DNA of 64,000 nt. It comes from Cupriavidus pauculus (GTDB taxonomy: Bacteria; Pseudomonadota; Gammaproteobacteria; Burkholderiales; Burkholderiaceae). The translations under genes and the position numbers were made by a program. This document shows, one piece after another, positions 9,431 through 18,003 of the stretch (positions are counted from its first letter, which is position 1; each line of letters opens with the position of its first letter). The DNA lies in assembly GCF_002858765.1 (NCBI RefSeq), contig NZ_PJRP01000019.1, positions 62,001-126,000 on the forward strand, given 5' to 3'. Under the pieces are notes generated by a model. It was not told where the DNA came from and did not search any database. It worked only from the letters and a program-made list of their open reading frames with translations.

Positions 9431-10570
9431 TCAGCTGGCGCTGAATTCGGCCTGCTCGCGCGTCCAGGCGCGTGCCTGTTCGCTGACGGTCAGCCCCAGG
9501 CCCGGGCGGGTCGGGACGATGATGCGGCCGTTCGCAATGTCCAGCCGCTCGTTGAACAGCGGTTCGAGCCAGTCGAAATGCTCGACCCACGGCTCGCGCG
9601 GATACGCGGCGGCCAGATGCACGTGCAGTTCCATCGCGAAGTGGGGCGCGATCATCAGCCCGGCATGCTCGGCCAGCGCGCAGACCTTCAGGAACGGCGT
9701 GATACCCCCCACGCGCGGCGCGTCGGGCATCAGGTAGTCGGCCGCGCGATGGCGGATCAGGTCCCAGTGCTCGGCGGCGCTGGTCAGCATCTCGCCGGTG
9801 GCGATGGGCGTGTCGAACTGCTGCGCAAGCGCGGCATGGCCCTCGTGGTCGTAGGCGTCGAGCGGCTCCTCGATCCACACCAGGTTGAACGACTCGAACG
9901 TGCGGCACATGCGCTGCGCGGTGGGGCGATCCCACTGCTGGTTGGCATCGACCATGATGGGCACGGCGTCGCCCAGTTTTTCGCGCACGGCGGACACGCG
10001 CTGGATGTCGATCTTGCCGTCCGGCTGGCCCACCTTCAGCTTGATGCCGCCGATGCCGCGCTCCACCGACGCGGCCGCGTTGACCAGCAGTTGGTCCAGC
10101 GGCGTATGCAGGAAGCCGCCCGACGTGTTGTAGCAGCGGACGGAATCGCGATGCGAGCCCAGCAGCTTGGCCAGCGACAGGCCGGCGCGCTTTGCCTTGA
10201 GATCCCATAGCGCCACGTCGAAGGCACCGATGGCCTGCGTCGACAGACCGCTGCGTCCGACCGAGGCGCCGGCCCAGCACAGCTTGTCCCACAGCTTGGC
10301 GATGTCGCTCGGATCCTCGCCCAGCAGGGTCGGGGCGATTTCCCGGGCGTGCGCAAACTGGCCGGGGCCACCGGCGCGCTTGGAATAGCTGAAGCCCAGT
10401 CCTTCGTGGCCGCTGGCCGTGCGGATTTCGGCAAACAGGATGGCCACTTCCGTCATCGGCTTCTGGCGGCCGGTCAGTACCTTGGCGTCGCTGATCGGCG
10501 TGGCCAGCGGCAGGTAGCAGGACGACAGGCGAATGGAGGTGATGGCGTCAGAGGCGGGGGAGGTGGTCAT
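9431..10570 (-). CDS. Mandelate racemase/enolase-superfamily sugar-acid dehydratase
   Basis: 379 residues, full length for the superfamily. Seen in order: a KLK pair (GGIKLKVGQ) where the catalytic Lys-x-Lys sits, the metal ligands in VDANQQW, IEEPL and ATGEM, and a later His in IAPHFAMELH. The pattern is closest to L-talarate/galactarate dehydratases, which abstract a proton next to a carboxylate and eliminate water. The ATG at 10570 is chosen because upstream sequence lacks the capping domain. It is divergent from a LacI regulator with two palindromes between them, and followed by a Bug receptor gene. Exact substrate is uncertain. Confidence 0.85.
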   Translation of the reverse strand: MTTSPASDAITSIRLSSCYLPLATPISDAKVLTGRQKPMTEVAILFAEIRTASGHEGLGFSYSKRAGGPGQFAHAREIAPTLLGEDPSDIAKLWDKLCWAGASVGRSGLSTQAIGAFDVALWDLKAKRAGLSLAKLLGSHRDSVRCYNTSGGFLHTPLDQLLVNAAASVERGIGGIKLKVGQPDGKIDIQRVSAVREKLGDAVPIMVDANQQWDRPTAQRMCRTFESFNLVWIEEPLDAYDHEGHAALAQQFDTPIATGEMLTSAAEHWDLIRHRAADYLMPDAPRVGGITPFLKVCALAEHAGLMIAPHFAMELHVHLAAAYPREPWVEHFDWLEPLFNERLDIANGRIIVPTRPGLGLTVSEQARAWTREQAEFSAS

Positions 10571-10615
10571 AAGGCGGTGCAATCCTGTGAGACTTCCTAG
10601 ACTTCGGACATCGTA

Positions 10616-10629
10616 TGACATCGTTGTCA
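10616..10629. promoter_or_regulatory. LacI-type operator candidate 1
   Basis: Perfect 14-bp palindrome TGACATCGTTGTCA with a central CG, as in LacI/GalR operators, 46 bp from the dehydratase start. The right half GTTGTCA recurs in the second site at 10782. The minus strand reads TTGACA here, so the site may overlap a -35 element of the dehydratase promoter. Confidence 0.55.
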
Positions 10630-10662
10630 AAAAATGGCCGGATGTCGGCCTGTATGCGTTGC

Positions 10663-10668
10663 TATAAT
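10663..10668 (+). promoter_or_regulatory. -10-like box (TATAAT) for the LacI gene
   Basis: A consensus TATAAT hexamer in the divergent intergenic region, read toward the LacI gene. No good -35 lies 16-18 bp upstream, so its use as a promoter is only possible. It lies between the two operator candidates. Confidence 0.3.
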
Positions 10669-10781
10669 GCCGGCCGCCGCAAAGTTGCGCGCGATATACG
10701 CAGGCAAACCCCTGCAACGTGCCATGAAAATGCGTCATCCGTCTGATTCGGGACTTTGTCCGGGACAGCGGATGAGAAGAA

Positions 10782-10795
10782 TGCTAACGTTGTCA
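10782..10795. promoter_or_regulatory. LacI-type operator candidate 2
   Basis: TGCTAACGTTGTCA, an imperfect palindrome with central AACGTT. Its right half GTTGTCA is identical to that of the site at 10616, and its left half matches the ideal inverted half in five of seven positions. The sites are 166 bp apart, a distance compatible with DNA looping by a tetrameric regulator. Confidence 0.45.
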
Positions 10796-10870
10796 TTTGA
10801 GACGGTCAACCGTTACGACGGCAGTTGGCATCGTCGTTTACCCGCACCCTATCCATTTACCAGAACAGGC

Positions 10871-11866
10871 ATGGCTGATTCATCCGGCGGCAAGTCCGTC
10901 ACGCTGCACGATGTGGCGCGCGAAGCAGGGGTGTCCCTGATCACGGCATCGCGCGCGCTCGGCAATCCGGGACTGGTTTCCGCCAAGACGATCGCCCGCG
11001 TGCAGCAGGCCGTGGAGATCACCGGCTATATCCCGAACCTGCTGGCCGGCGGCCTGAAATCGCGCCGCAGCCTGACCGTGGCGGCGCTCGTGCCAAACAT
11101 CGCCGTCGCGCAGTTCATTCCTACCGTCAAGGCGCTGACCGATGCGCTGGATGCGGCCGGCTACCAGCTGATCCTGGGGCAGACCGGCTATGACCATGCT
11201 CGCGAAGAGGCGCTGCTGGGCACCATGATCAGCCGCCGGCCCGATGGCATCGTGATAACGGGGCTCGTGCACGCCCAGGCATCACGCGACCGCCTGCGCC
11301 GTTCCGGCATTCCGGTGGTGGAAACGTGGGACCTGAGCGACCGGCCGGTCGACATGGCGGTGGGCTTCTCGCACCTGAAGGTCGGCAGCGCCGTGGCCGG
11401 ATACTTTCTGGCCAAGGGCTGGCGACGGTTCGGCATCGCCACGGGCGACGACCAGCGCGCAGCCGTACGTCGCGAAGGGTTCATCTCGACGCTGGGCCAC
11501 GACGTGCCCACGGCACGCGTGCCCGCACCCAGCAGCCTGGGACTGGGACGCCAGGCCCTGCGCAATCTGCTGGCGCAGGACCCGACCATCCAGGCCATCT
11601 TCTGCAGTTCCGACCAACTGGCGCAGGGTGTGATGGAAGAGGCGAGGGCGCGCGGCCTGCGCATCCCCGAGGATCTGGCGATCTGCGGCTTCGGCGACGC
11701 CGACTTTGCGGCGGACATGGCCCCGTCACTGACCACGGTACAGGTCGACGGCGCCGGCATCGGCACGCTGGCCGCCGGCCTGCTGCTGGCGCGCTGCCGG
11801 GGTGAGACCGTGCCGGAGCCGGTCGTGGACATGGGATTCAGGATTGTGGAGCGGGGGTCGACCTGA
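10871..11866 (+). CDS. LacI-family transcriptional regulator
   Basis: 331 residues. The N-terminal helix-turn-helix begins KSVTLHDVAREAGVSLITAS and continues through the hinge; the rest is a periplasmic-binding-protein fold for effector sensing. I chose the ATG at 10871, about 10 residues before the HTH; the longer open frame upstream is not protein-like. It is divergent from the dehydratase/Bug receptor unit and very likely controls it through the palindromes in the 300-bp intergenic region. The effector is probably a sugar acid, by analogy with GntR-type LacI members. Confidence 0.9.
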   Translation: MADSSGGKSVTLHDVAREAGVSLITASRALGNPGLVSAKTIARVQQAVEITGYIPNLLAGGLKSRRSLTVAALVPNIAVAQFIPTVKALTDALDAAGYQLILGQTGYDHAREEALLGTMISRRPDGIVITGLVHAQASRDRLRRSGIPVVETWDLSDRPVDMAVGFSHLKVGSAVAGYFLAKGWRRFGIATGDDQRAAVRREGFISTLGHDVPTARVPAPSSLGLGRQALRNLLAQDPTIQAIFCSSDQLAQGVMEEARARGLRIPEDLAICGFGDADFAADMAPSLTTVQVDGAGIGTLAAGLLLARCRGETVPEPVVDMGFRIVERGST

Positions 11867-11897
11867 GCCCCAATCCCGCGCCAACGCGCAGGCGGCG

Positions 11898-13373
11898 TCA
11901 GCCTGAAGCGGCCACGCTGCCAATCACCCCCGCCAGCCGCCGCGTCGCCTCCTCGATTTCCTGATCCCCGAAGCCGCCGAATCCCAGCACCAGCCCCGGC
12001 GGTGGGCTGTCTCCCGCGTAGGTCGGCGATACCGCGCGTACCGCCACGCCGGCTTCGGCGGCGCGCCTGACCACTTCCCGATCGTTGATCCCCGGTGCCA
12101 GCCACAACACCAGATGCATGCCCTGGTCGGACGGCTGCAACCACGCCAGATCGGCGGGGATTTCCCGTTCGATCGTCCGGATCACGAATGCCCGCCGCTC
12201 GGCGTGCACGCCGCGCACGCGGCGGATATGGCGATCAAGATGGCCTTCGGCGATAAATGCGGCCAGCACGTGCTGGTCTGCCGTAGGCGGATGCCGATCC
12301 ATCAGCACGCGTGCGCCGATATAGGCGTCGACCAGCGGCTCGGGCACCACCGCATAGCCCAGCCGCAGCGACGGATAAAGGATCTTGCTGAACGTGCCCA
12401 GGTAGACCACGCGCTCTGGCGCCAGCCCCTGCAGCGACGGAAACGGATGGCCGGCGTAGCGCAGTTCGCTGTCGTAGTCGTCCTCGACGACCCAGGCCTG
12501 CTGCGTGTCGGCCCACGCCAGCAAAGCCTTGCGGCGTGCCATGCTCAGCGGCATGCCCAGCGGGTACTGATGCGACGGCGTGACAAACGCGGCGCGCGCC
12601 TGCGGCGCCAGCGCGATGCCCGCTTCGACGTCGATGCCTTCCGCATCCACTGGCACGCGCGCGATGCGCTCGCGCGGCCCGATGCTTTCCAGAATGGCCG
12701 TAATGCCACGGTAGGCCGGGTTCTCGACCCATACGGCATCGGCGGCGTCGAGCAGCACCTGGCATGACAGGAACAGGCCCTGCTGGGTGCCCGTCGTGAT
12801 CACGACCTGGCTCGCGTCGCAATGCACAGAGCGTGAGCGCCGCAGGTAGTCCGCAATCGCCTCGCGCAACGGCAACGCGCCTTGCGGTTCGCCGTAGCCG
12901 CCCGGTGCGGCACTGCCGCCGGCGCGCAACCGGTTGCCCAGCCGGCGCCAGTCTTCGTTGGGCGCAGCGGCGCCAGCAGGCACCGATACCGCGAACGGCA
13001 CCTGCGGCAGCGCGGTGAATTCCCTGGCGATGGCGGCGAATTTCTGGGCGGCAGGGGGCAGCGCAACACTGTCTCGCGTGCGCCGTCGCGCGACCGGGAC
13101 GGGCGCCAGTGCCGCTACCCGCGTGCCGGCGCCATGCTGTGCGCTGAACACGCCCTCGGCAACCAGCTGCTCGAAGGCCTCGACCACGGTGCCGCGCGAC
13201 ACCTTCAGCGCATTGGCGAGTGCGCGCGTGGACGGCAGCGATTCGCCGGGCTTCAGGTCGCCGAGCGCCACGGCGTCGCGCAGCGCCTGCACCAGTTGGC
13301 GGCTCAGCGGCCCTGCATCACGATCCAGCGCGCCAATAAACGGAATCTCGGGCACCTGTGCGGTTCTGGGCAT
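11898..13373 (-). CDS. MocR/PdxR-type regulator (GntR HTH fused to aminotransferase-like domain)
   Basis: 491 residues. A winged-helix GntR domain occupies about residues 15-85 (SLPSTRALANALKVSRGTVV). A linker leads to a fold-type-I PLP domain containing VVEDDYDSELRY and, shortly after, the LGTFSKILYPSLRLGY block with the PLP-lysine. MocR proteins sense PLP or a PLP adduct rather than catalyse transamination. It is divergent from a PaiB-like gene, with the inverted repeat AAACTGG/CCAGTTT between them. The start at 13373 gives a normal N-terminus; an alternative GTG is at 13460. Confidence 0.9.
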   Translation of the reverse strand: MPRTAQVPEIPFIGALDRDAGPLSRQLVQALRDAVALGDLKPGESLPSTRALANALKVSRGTVVEAFEQLVAEGVFSAQHGAGTRVAALAPVPVARRRTRDSVALPPAAQKFAAIAREFTALPQVPFAVSVPAGAAAPNEDWRRLGNRLRAGGSAAPGGYGEPQGALPLREAIADYLRRSRSVHCDASQVVITTGTQQGLFLSCQVLLDAADAVWVENPAYRGITAILESIGPRERIARVPVDAEGIDVEAGIALAPQARAAFVTPSHQYPLGMPLSMARRKALLAWADTQQAWVVEDDYDSELRYAGHPFPSLQGLAPERVVYLGTFSKILYPSLRLGYAVVPEPLVDAYIGARVLMDRHPPTADQHVLAAFIAEGHLDRHIRRVRGVHAERRAFVIRTIEREIPADLAWLQPSDQGMHLVLWLAPGINDREVVRRAAEAGVAVRAVSPTYAGDSPPPGLVLGFGGFGDQEIEEATRRLAGVIGSVAASG

Positions 13374-13428
13374 GGCGGGGCAAACAGGGGGAAGGGAAGG
13401 GGAGAAAGTGGTCCGATGAAATCGGCAT

Positions 13429-13456
13429 AAACTGGCCCTACACTCTACTCCAGTTT
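13429..13456. promoter_or_regulatory. Inverted repeat AAACTGG-N14-CCAGTTT, candidate MocR operator
   Basis: Two perfect 7-bp half-sites with centres 21 bp apart, about two helical turns, on the same face of the DNA. They lie between the MocR gene (start 13373) and the PaiB-like gene (start 13508). This is the spacing expected for a dimeric MocR regulator. It probably represses its own gene, activates the neighbour, or both. Confidence 0.55.
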
Positions 13457-13507
13457 CCACCCAGAATACGGCTTCATCGCCCCTCCAAACACCACGCCGG
13501 AGCAGTC

Positions 13508-14149
13508 ATGTACGTCCCCGCCCATTTTGAACTGGCCGACCAGCAGGCCATGCACGCGCTGATCGGCGCCAACCCGTTCGGCACCCTGTTCACACACGGG
13601 CGCAGCGGCATGGACGCCACCCACATTCCGTTTGAACTCGATCCGGCGCAGGGCGAATCGGGCATCCTCAAGGCCCACGTGGCTCGCGCGAATCCGGTCT
13701 GGCAGGACGTGGCCAATGGTGACGAGGTGCTGGTCGTGTTCCGCGCCGGCGATGCCTACATCTCGCCGAACTGGTATCCCAGCAAGCACGAAGCCCACAA
13801 GCAGGTGCCAACCTGGAACTACCAGGTGGTGCACGCCCACGGGCGCATCACCGTGCATGACGACGAGCGCTACGTGCGCGGCGTGGTGGCCCGCCTCACG
13901 CGCCACCACGAAGCCAGCCAGCCGCGTCCCTGGAAGATGTCCGACGCGCCGACCGATTTCATCGACACGCTGCTGAAGTCCATCGTCGGCATCGAGATCG
14001 AGATCACGCGCCTGCAAGGCAAGCTGAAACTGGGCCAGCACAAGGACGCCCGCGATATCCGCGGCCCCGGCGAGGCGCTGATGGGCCAGGGCAGCACAGT
14101 GATCGGGCAGGCAATGCTCGACCGGGCGGCGGAGAAGGAGCGGGGGTGA
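13508..14149 (+). CDS. PaiB-like FMN-binding split-barrel protein
   Basis: 213 residues, the family length. It opens MYVPAHFELADQQAMHALI, typical of PaiB proteins, and contains the block ISPNWYPSKHEAHKQVPTWN that shapes the flavin pocket. Bacillus PaiB is described as a negative regulator of sporulation and protease genes, but in proteobacteria these are best regarded as FMN/haem split-barrel proteins of uncertain function. GGAG precedes the ATG at 13508. The divergent MocR gene is its probable regulator. It converges closely on the nuclease gene with only 12 bp between stops. Confidence 0.86.
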   Translation: MYVPAHFELADQQAMHALIGANPFGTLFTHGRSGMDATHIPFELDPAQGESGILKAHVARANPVWQDVANGDEVLVVFRAGDAYISPNWYPSKHEAHKQVPTWNYQVVHAHGRITVHDDERYVRGVVARLTRHHEASQPRPWKMSDAPTDFIDTLLKSIVGIEIEITRLQGKLKLGQHKDARDIRGPGEALMGQGSTVIGQAMLDRAAEKERG

Positions 14150-14161
14150 GGTAACGCCCGG

Positions 14162-15280
14162 TTATTCCTGGCCTGCCGGCACTTCCGTATCCGATGGCTT
14201 TTGCCTGGAAGGGTTGAGATAGCTGATGGCGCATGTCTTCAGCTTCTCGGCAAGGTCAAAGATGCTATCCACATTCTGCAACGGCACCCGCTCTTCCTCT
14301 TTGGCGTCGTTGAATATGCCAATGACAAGGCGCGCCTCGTTGTTAAAGCGCAGCCGGCAAATGGGCTTCCGATTGTTATCGTCGAACAGGATCGCGCAGT
14401 AAGTTGCAGCATCCCTGATGGCGATCCGCGAAGGTGGCACCACCGTTCTGAGGATGGCCCGGATAATCTGGTATGCCTCGATCTCCAGGGGCGATGGCTC
14501 GACCGGACCCGCTGGCTCTTCAGCGTCGCTCAGCTCGGCCTTACCGGACGGAATCAATGAGGTCTCGGGACTCATGGCACCTTTCAGGCGTTCATTGATT
14601 TTGTCGGCAATCAGTTGCTGAAAAGCATGCTTGGTGATCTGGGTGAACTGGTCCTTGATAGCAGCCCGGAATTGCTTGCCCGCGAGGAAGTCTGCCGAGA
14701 CCAGGCGTACAAAATCCTCTGGAGGTTCGGCCATCCAGGCGGCCAGCGTGTTCTTGATCGAGCGGGTGTACTTGAGATGATTCGCCGTGGTCAGGATGTT
14801 CTCAAGATCGAAGGCGGCTTTGGCAAACTTCTTCAGTTCCTCGACATCCTGCTCTCTGAAATCCATCAGATTGAATTCAAAGAATGGCTTCTCGTCCATT
14901 CTGTTCGGCTTTTCGAGGTCCGTGAAAAACCGGTAGGTCGTGCCGTTTGTCAGAACGCCGAATCTGGCCTCTGTCACATGAAAATATCGAAAGAGCTGGC
15001 TCGCATGGTTGATATTGAGGTCGCCTCCCGATTTCTTGCATTCAAAAAGAATAATCGGCTTCCCTTCCCTGAGAATCGCGTAGTCGACCTTTTCGCCCTT
15101 TTTCGTTCCGACGTCCGCAATCAGTTCCGGGGTGACTTCAAGGGGATCGAATACGTTGTATCCGAGTAAATGAATGAATGGCATGACCATCGCATTCTTG
15201 GTGGCCTCCTCGGTCTGAACCATATCCTTCGCGGCGGCGACTCGTGCCGCAAGCGTACGCACCTCGTCGATAAAGTCCAT
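14162..15280 (-). CDS. Solitary nuclease-like protein with HsdR N-terminal (PD-(D/E)xK) domain
   Basis: 372 residues. The first 150 resemble the N-terminal nuclease domain of type I restriction subunits: an acidic residue in KVDYAILREGK followed by ILFECKK fits the D...ExK active site. There is no helicase domain, and no hsdM or hsdS gene is adjacent, so it is not a standard restriction enzyme. The C-terminal half is unrecognised. The gene is visibly richer in A+T than its neighbours, suggesting transfer. The start at 15280 follows an AGGGGGTGA ribosome site. Such stand-alone proteins are widespread, and their role (defence or DNA repair) is unproven. Confidence 0.8.
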   Translation of the reverse strand: MDFIDEVRTLAARVAAAKDMVQTEEATKNAMVMPFIHLLGYNVFDPLEVTPELIADVGTKKGEKVDYAILREGKPIILFECKKSGGDLNINHASQLFRYFHVTEARFGVLTNGTTYRFFTDLEKPNRMDEKPFFEFNLMDFREQDVEELKKFAKAAFDLENILTTANHLKYTRSIKNTLAAWMAEPPEDFVRLVSADFLAGKQFRAAIKDQFTQITKHAFQQLIADKINERLKGAMSPETSLIPSGKAELSDAEEPAGPVEPSPLEIEAYQIIRAILRTVVPPSRIAIRDAATYCAILFDDNNRKPICRLRFNNEARLVIGIFNDAKEEERVPLQNVDSIFDLAEKLKTCAISYLNPSRQKPSDTEVPAGQE

Positions 15281-15409
15281 GGTATTCACCCCCTGATTTG
15301 GATTTTCGAGCGATTCTGGCACGGGGCGCACGCGATTTCCAGTGGTTGAACTATTCCTGCATTATCAGATATTGCAAACGCATTAATCAGCGAAAATATT
15401 CGATTAGTC

Positions 15410-16285
15410 TTACCCCCGCATCACCTCCCGCACGCAACCCAGGAATTCCTGGGCCAGTGCCGGCACGGGGTGCTGCTGGTTGACCAGCACGAAGCTCTCG
15501 AATTCGATGGCGGGCTCGAATGGCAGTGCCTTCAGGCCGGGGAACCGGAGACTGCGCACCACCAGCGGGTTCACCACGCTCACGCCGAGACCCATTTCCA
15601 CCATCGTGCAGATGGTGGCGGCGTAGGGGGTTTCCAGCGTCAGCACGCGTCGGTCGGGGTCAAACGCGGCGTCGACAATGGCGCGTGTACCGTCGCCGTG
15701 CGTCAGCGAGATGAAGGGTTCGCCGGCCAGGTCGCCGGCACGCACGCGTCGTTTTTTCGCCAGGCTATGGGCAGTCGGTACGATGCAGACACCGGCCTCG
15801 CGGTGCAGGGGATCGCTCTGGATGCCCGCCATTTCCACCAGGTAAGACACCAGGCCGACGTCGCAGAACCGCGCTGCCGTCCATTTGGCCACGGTCGGTG
15901 AATCGCTCGTGTGCACGGCGATTGGCACGTCTGGATGCAGGGTCCGGAAGCGGGCAATCGCCTGGGGCATCACGGTCATGGCGATCGACGGCACCGTGCC
16001 CACGCGCAGCGTGCCGACACCCACCTCGCGGATCGAGCGCGCGGACGCCTGCAGGCTGTCCAGCCCGACAAAGGCCCGCTCGACATCGCGGAACATCGCA
16101 TCGGCTTCCACGGTGGGCGTCAGGCGCCCGGCAATGCGCGTGAACAGCCGGAAGCCACAGGCCTTTTCCAGTTGGCCGATCACCCGGCTGATATTGGGCT
16201 GCGAGGTGTGCAGCTGCGTGGCCGCAATGGTCATCGAACCGGACAGCATCACGGCACGAAACGCTTCGATCTGCTTGAAATTCAT
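15410..16285 (-). CDS. LysR-family transcriptional regulator
   Basis: 291 residues. The N-terminal winged HTH (MNFKQIEAFRAVMLSGSMTI, then TQLHTSQPNISRVIGQLEK) is followed by a type-2 periplasmic-binding effector domain. It is divergent from the argininosuccinate-lyase-like gene and is the obvious candidate regulator of the lyase/transport cluster to its right. The 135-bp gap contains TCAAATC at 16334 and its inverse GATTTGA at 16364. Confidence 0.9.
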   Translation of the reverse strand: MNFKQIEAFRAVMLSGSMTIAATQLHTSQPNISRVIGQLEKACGFRLFTRIAGRLTPTVEADAMFRDVERAFVGLDSLQASARSIREVGVGTLRVGTVPSIAMTVMPQAIARFRTLHPDVPIAVHTSDSPTVAKWTAARFCDVGLVSYLVEMAGIQSDPLHREAGVCIVPTAHSLAKKRRVRAGDLAGEPFISLTHGDGTRAIVDAAFDPDRRVLTLETPYAATICTMVEMGLGVSVVNPLVVRSLRFPGLKALPFEPAIEFESFVLVNQQHPVPALAQEFLGCVREVMRG

Positions 16286-16333
16286 GAGACTGGCGCCGGT
16301 GCAAAGGGAAGGTGGACGTGCGCCGATGGTATA

Positions 16334-16370
16334 TCAAATCCGTATGCGGACGATGAAACCGCTGATTTGA
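16334..16370. promoter_or_regulatory. Inverted repeat TCAAATC-N23-GATTTGA in the LysR/lyase gap
   Basis: Perfect 7-bp arms 23 bp apart, between the LysR start (16285) and the lyase start (16421). The spacing is wider than a classic LysR box, so this may be two half-sites of a longer LysR footprint. Support is only symmetry and position. Confidence 0.3.
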
Positions 16371-16420
16371 CGATATGTCGACCCGATTCCCATACTGGGC
16401 TCCAACAACGAGGAGAAAGC

Positions 16421-17929
16421 ATGGAATCGAAGGTCAGCCGCCGCCTGACGCAAGCCACCGCCCCCGAAGTCTGCGAGCACATCTACCTGCCGCGGCTGCA
16501 TCGTGAATTCGGCCCCGGCTTCCGCTATCTCACCGACATCAACCAGGCACACCTGCTGATGCTGCACGGCGCCGGCCTGATCCCGACCGATGTGGCGGGC
16601 ACGCTGGCCCGGGCGCTGCGCCAGATCGAGCAAGACGGCCCGGCCGCCGTGCCGCTGGACCCCGAGCGCGAAGACGCCTATTTCAACTACGAAGCGCGCC
16701 TGATGGCCGTGGCGGGTGCCGATGCCGGCGGCCGTCTTCATGTGGCGCGCAGCCGCAATGACATCCTCGCCACGCACGACAGGCTGCGCGCCCGCGATAC
16801 CGTGCTGGCGCTTCTGACCACCCTGACCGATACGCGCGACGTGGTGCTGCAACAAGCCGCCGCCCACGCCGATGCAGTGATGCCCGGCTACACGCACCTG
16901 CAGGCCGCGCAACCGATCACCTATGGCTATTACCTGTCCGGCGTGGCGCAGGCGATGGGGCGCGATATCGCCCGGCTGCGCCATGCACTGGATGGCCTCG
17001 ATGCCTGCCCGCTGGGCGCGGGCGCGCTGGCCGGCACGGCGTTCCCGATCGATCGGGCGGCCACGGCACGCTGGCTGGGCTTTTCCACCTACGCGCCGAA
17101 TTCGCTCGACGCCGTGGCCTCGCGCGACTTTGCCTGGGAAATCCTGTCCGCCATCACGATTGCCACGGTCACCTGGGGCCGCGTGGCGCAGGACCTGTAT
17201 GTCTGGGCGACGCCGGAGTTCGGCCTGATCGACTTCCCGGACAGCGTGGCCGGCACGTCGAGCATCATGCCGCAGAAGAAAAACCCGGTCGTGCTGGAAT
17301 ACCTGAAGGGCAAGGGCGGGCACATGATTGGCCTGCTGACGGCGTCGCTGGCCGCGCTGAAGGGCAGCCACTTCACACACAGCGGCGACGGCAACCGCGA
17401 AAGCATGCGTGGCTTCTGGGAGGCCACGGACGAAGCACTGCGCTGTGCCAGCCTGCTCAAGCTCGTGCTGGAAAACGCCACGCCACAGTGCGGCAACATG
17501 CTGGCGCGCGCCCGCCGCGACTTTTCTTCGGCCACCGACCTGGCCGACATGCTGGTGCGTGACGCCGGCATGTCTTTCCGCGAGGCCCACCATGTGGTGG
17601 GCGCGGTGGTGCGCGAGGCGCTGGACCGGCACATCCCCGCCTGCGAGATCGACAGCGACATGGTGAACCGGGCGGCGGTGCATCACATCGGCCGAGCGCT
17701 GGCGCTGGATGCCGCATCCGTGGCGCGCTGCCTGGACCCGGAGCAGGGCGTTGCCGCGCGCCTGGCTGCCGGCGGCCCCGCGCCGGACCTGGTACGTGAT
17801 CAGGTCGACGCCCAGCTTGCCGCGCTGGCGCAAGACCGCCATGCCATCGACGCGCTGCACCACACCGTGGAGACGAATCGTGCCACGATGAAGCACGCGG
17901 TCGAACAACTCGCCAGCCGGCATCCGTAG
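16421..17929 (+). CDS. Argininosuccinate lyase-like enzyme (fumarase/aspartase superfamily)
   Basis: 502 residues; ordinary ArgH is about 460. Superfamily blocks seen: RLHVARSRND (about 105-114), MPGYTHLQAAQP (154-165) with the catalytic-type His159, and the signature loop SSIMPQKKNP (280-289). Compared with textbook ArgH (LHTGRSRNDQVAT) the first block differs at several positions. A LysR regulator diverges from it and carboxylate and ABC transport genes follow, so a catabolic C-N lyase for an aspartate- or fumarate-derived compound is likelier than arginine synthesis. EDDS lyase-like activity is one option (inference). A perfect AGGAG precedes the ATG. Confidence 0.82.
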   Translation: MESKVSRRLTQATAPEVCEHIYLPRLHREFGPGFRYLTDINQAHLLMLHGAGLIPTDVAGTLARALRQIEQDGPAAVPLDPEREDAYFNYEARLMAVAGADAGGRLHVARSRNDILATHDRLRARDTVLALLTTLTDTRDVVLQQAAAHADAVMPGYTHLQAAQPITYGYYLSGVAQAMGRDIARLRHALDGLDACPLGAGALAGTAFPIDRAATARWLGFSTYAPNSLDAVASRDFAWEILSAITIATVTWGRVAQDLYVWATPEFGLIDFPDSVAGTSSIMPQKKNPVVLEYLKGKGGHMIGLLTASLAALKGSHFTHSGDGNRESMRGFWEATDEALRCASLLKLVLENATPQCGNMLARARRDFSSATDLADMLVRDAGMSFREAHHVVGAVVREALDRHIPACEIDSDMVNRAAVHHIGRALALDAASVARCLDPEQGVAARLAAGGPAPDLVRDQVDAQLAALAQDRHAIDALHHTVETNRATMKHAVEQLASRHP

Positions 17930-18003
17930 CCACATCGCCAAGTCGCCCATAGCCGGCCCGCGATCCTTTTTCCACGACTGTCCGACCCGGAGATCCGCCC
18001 CCC

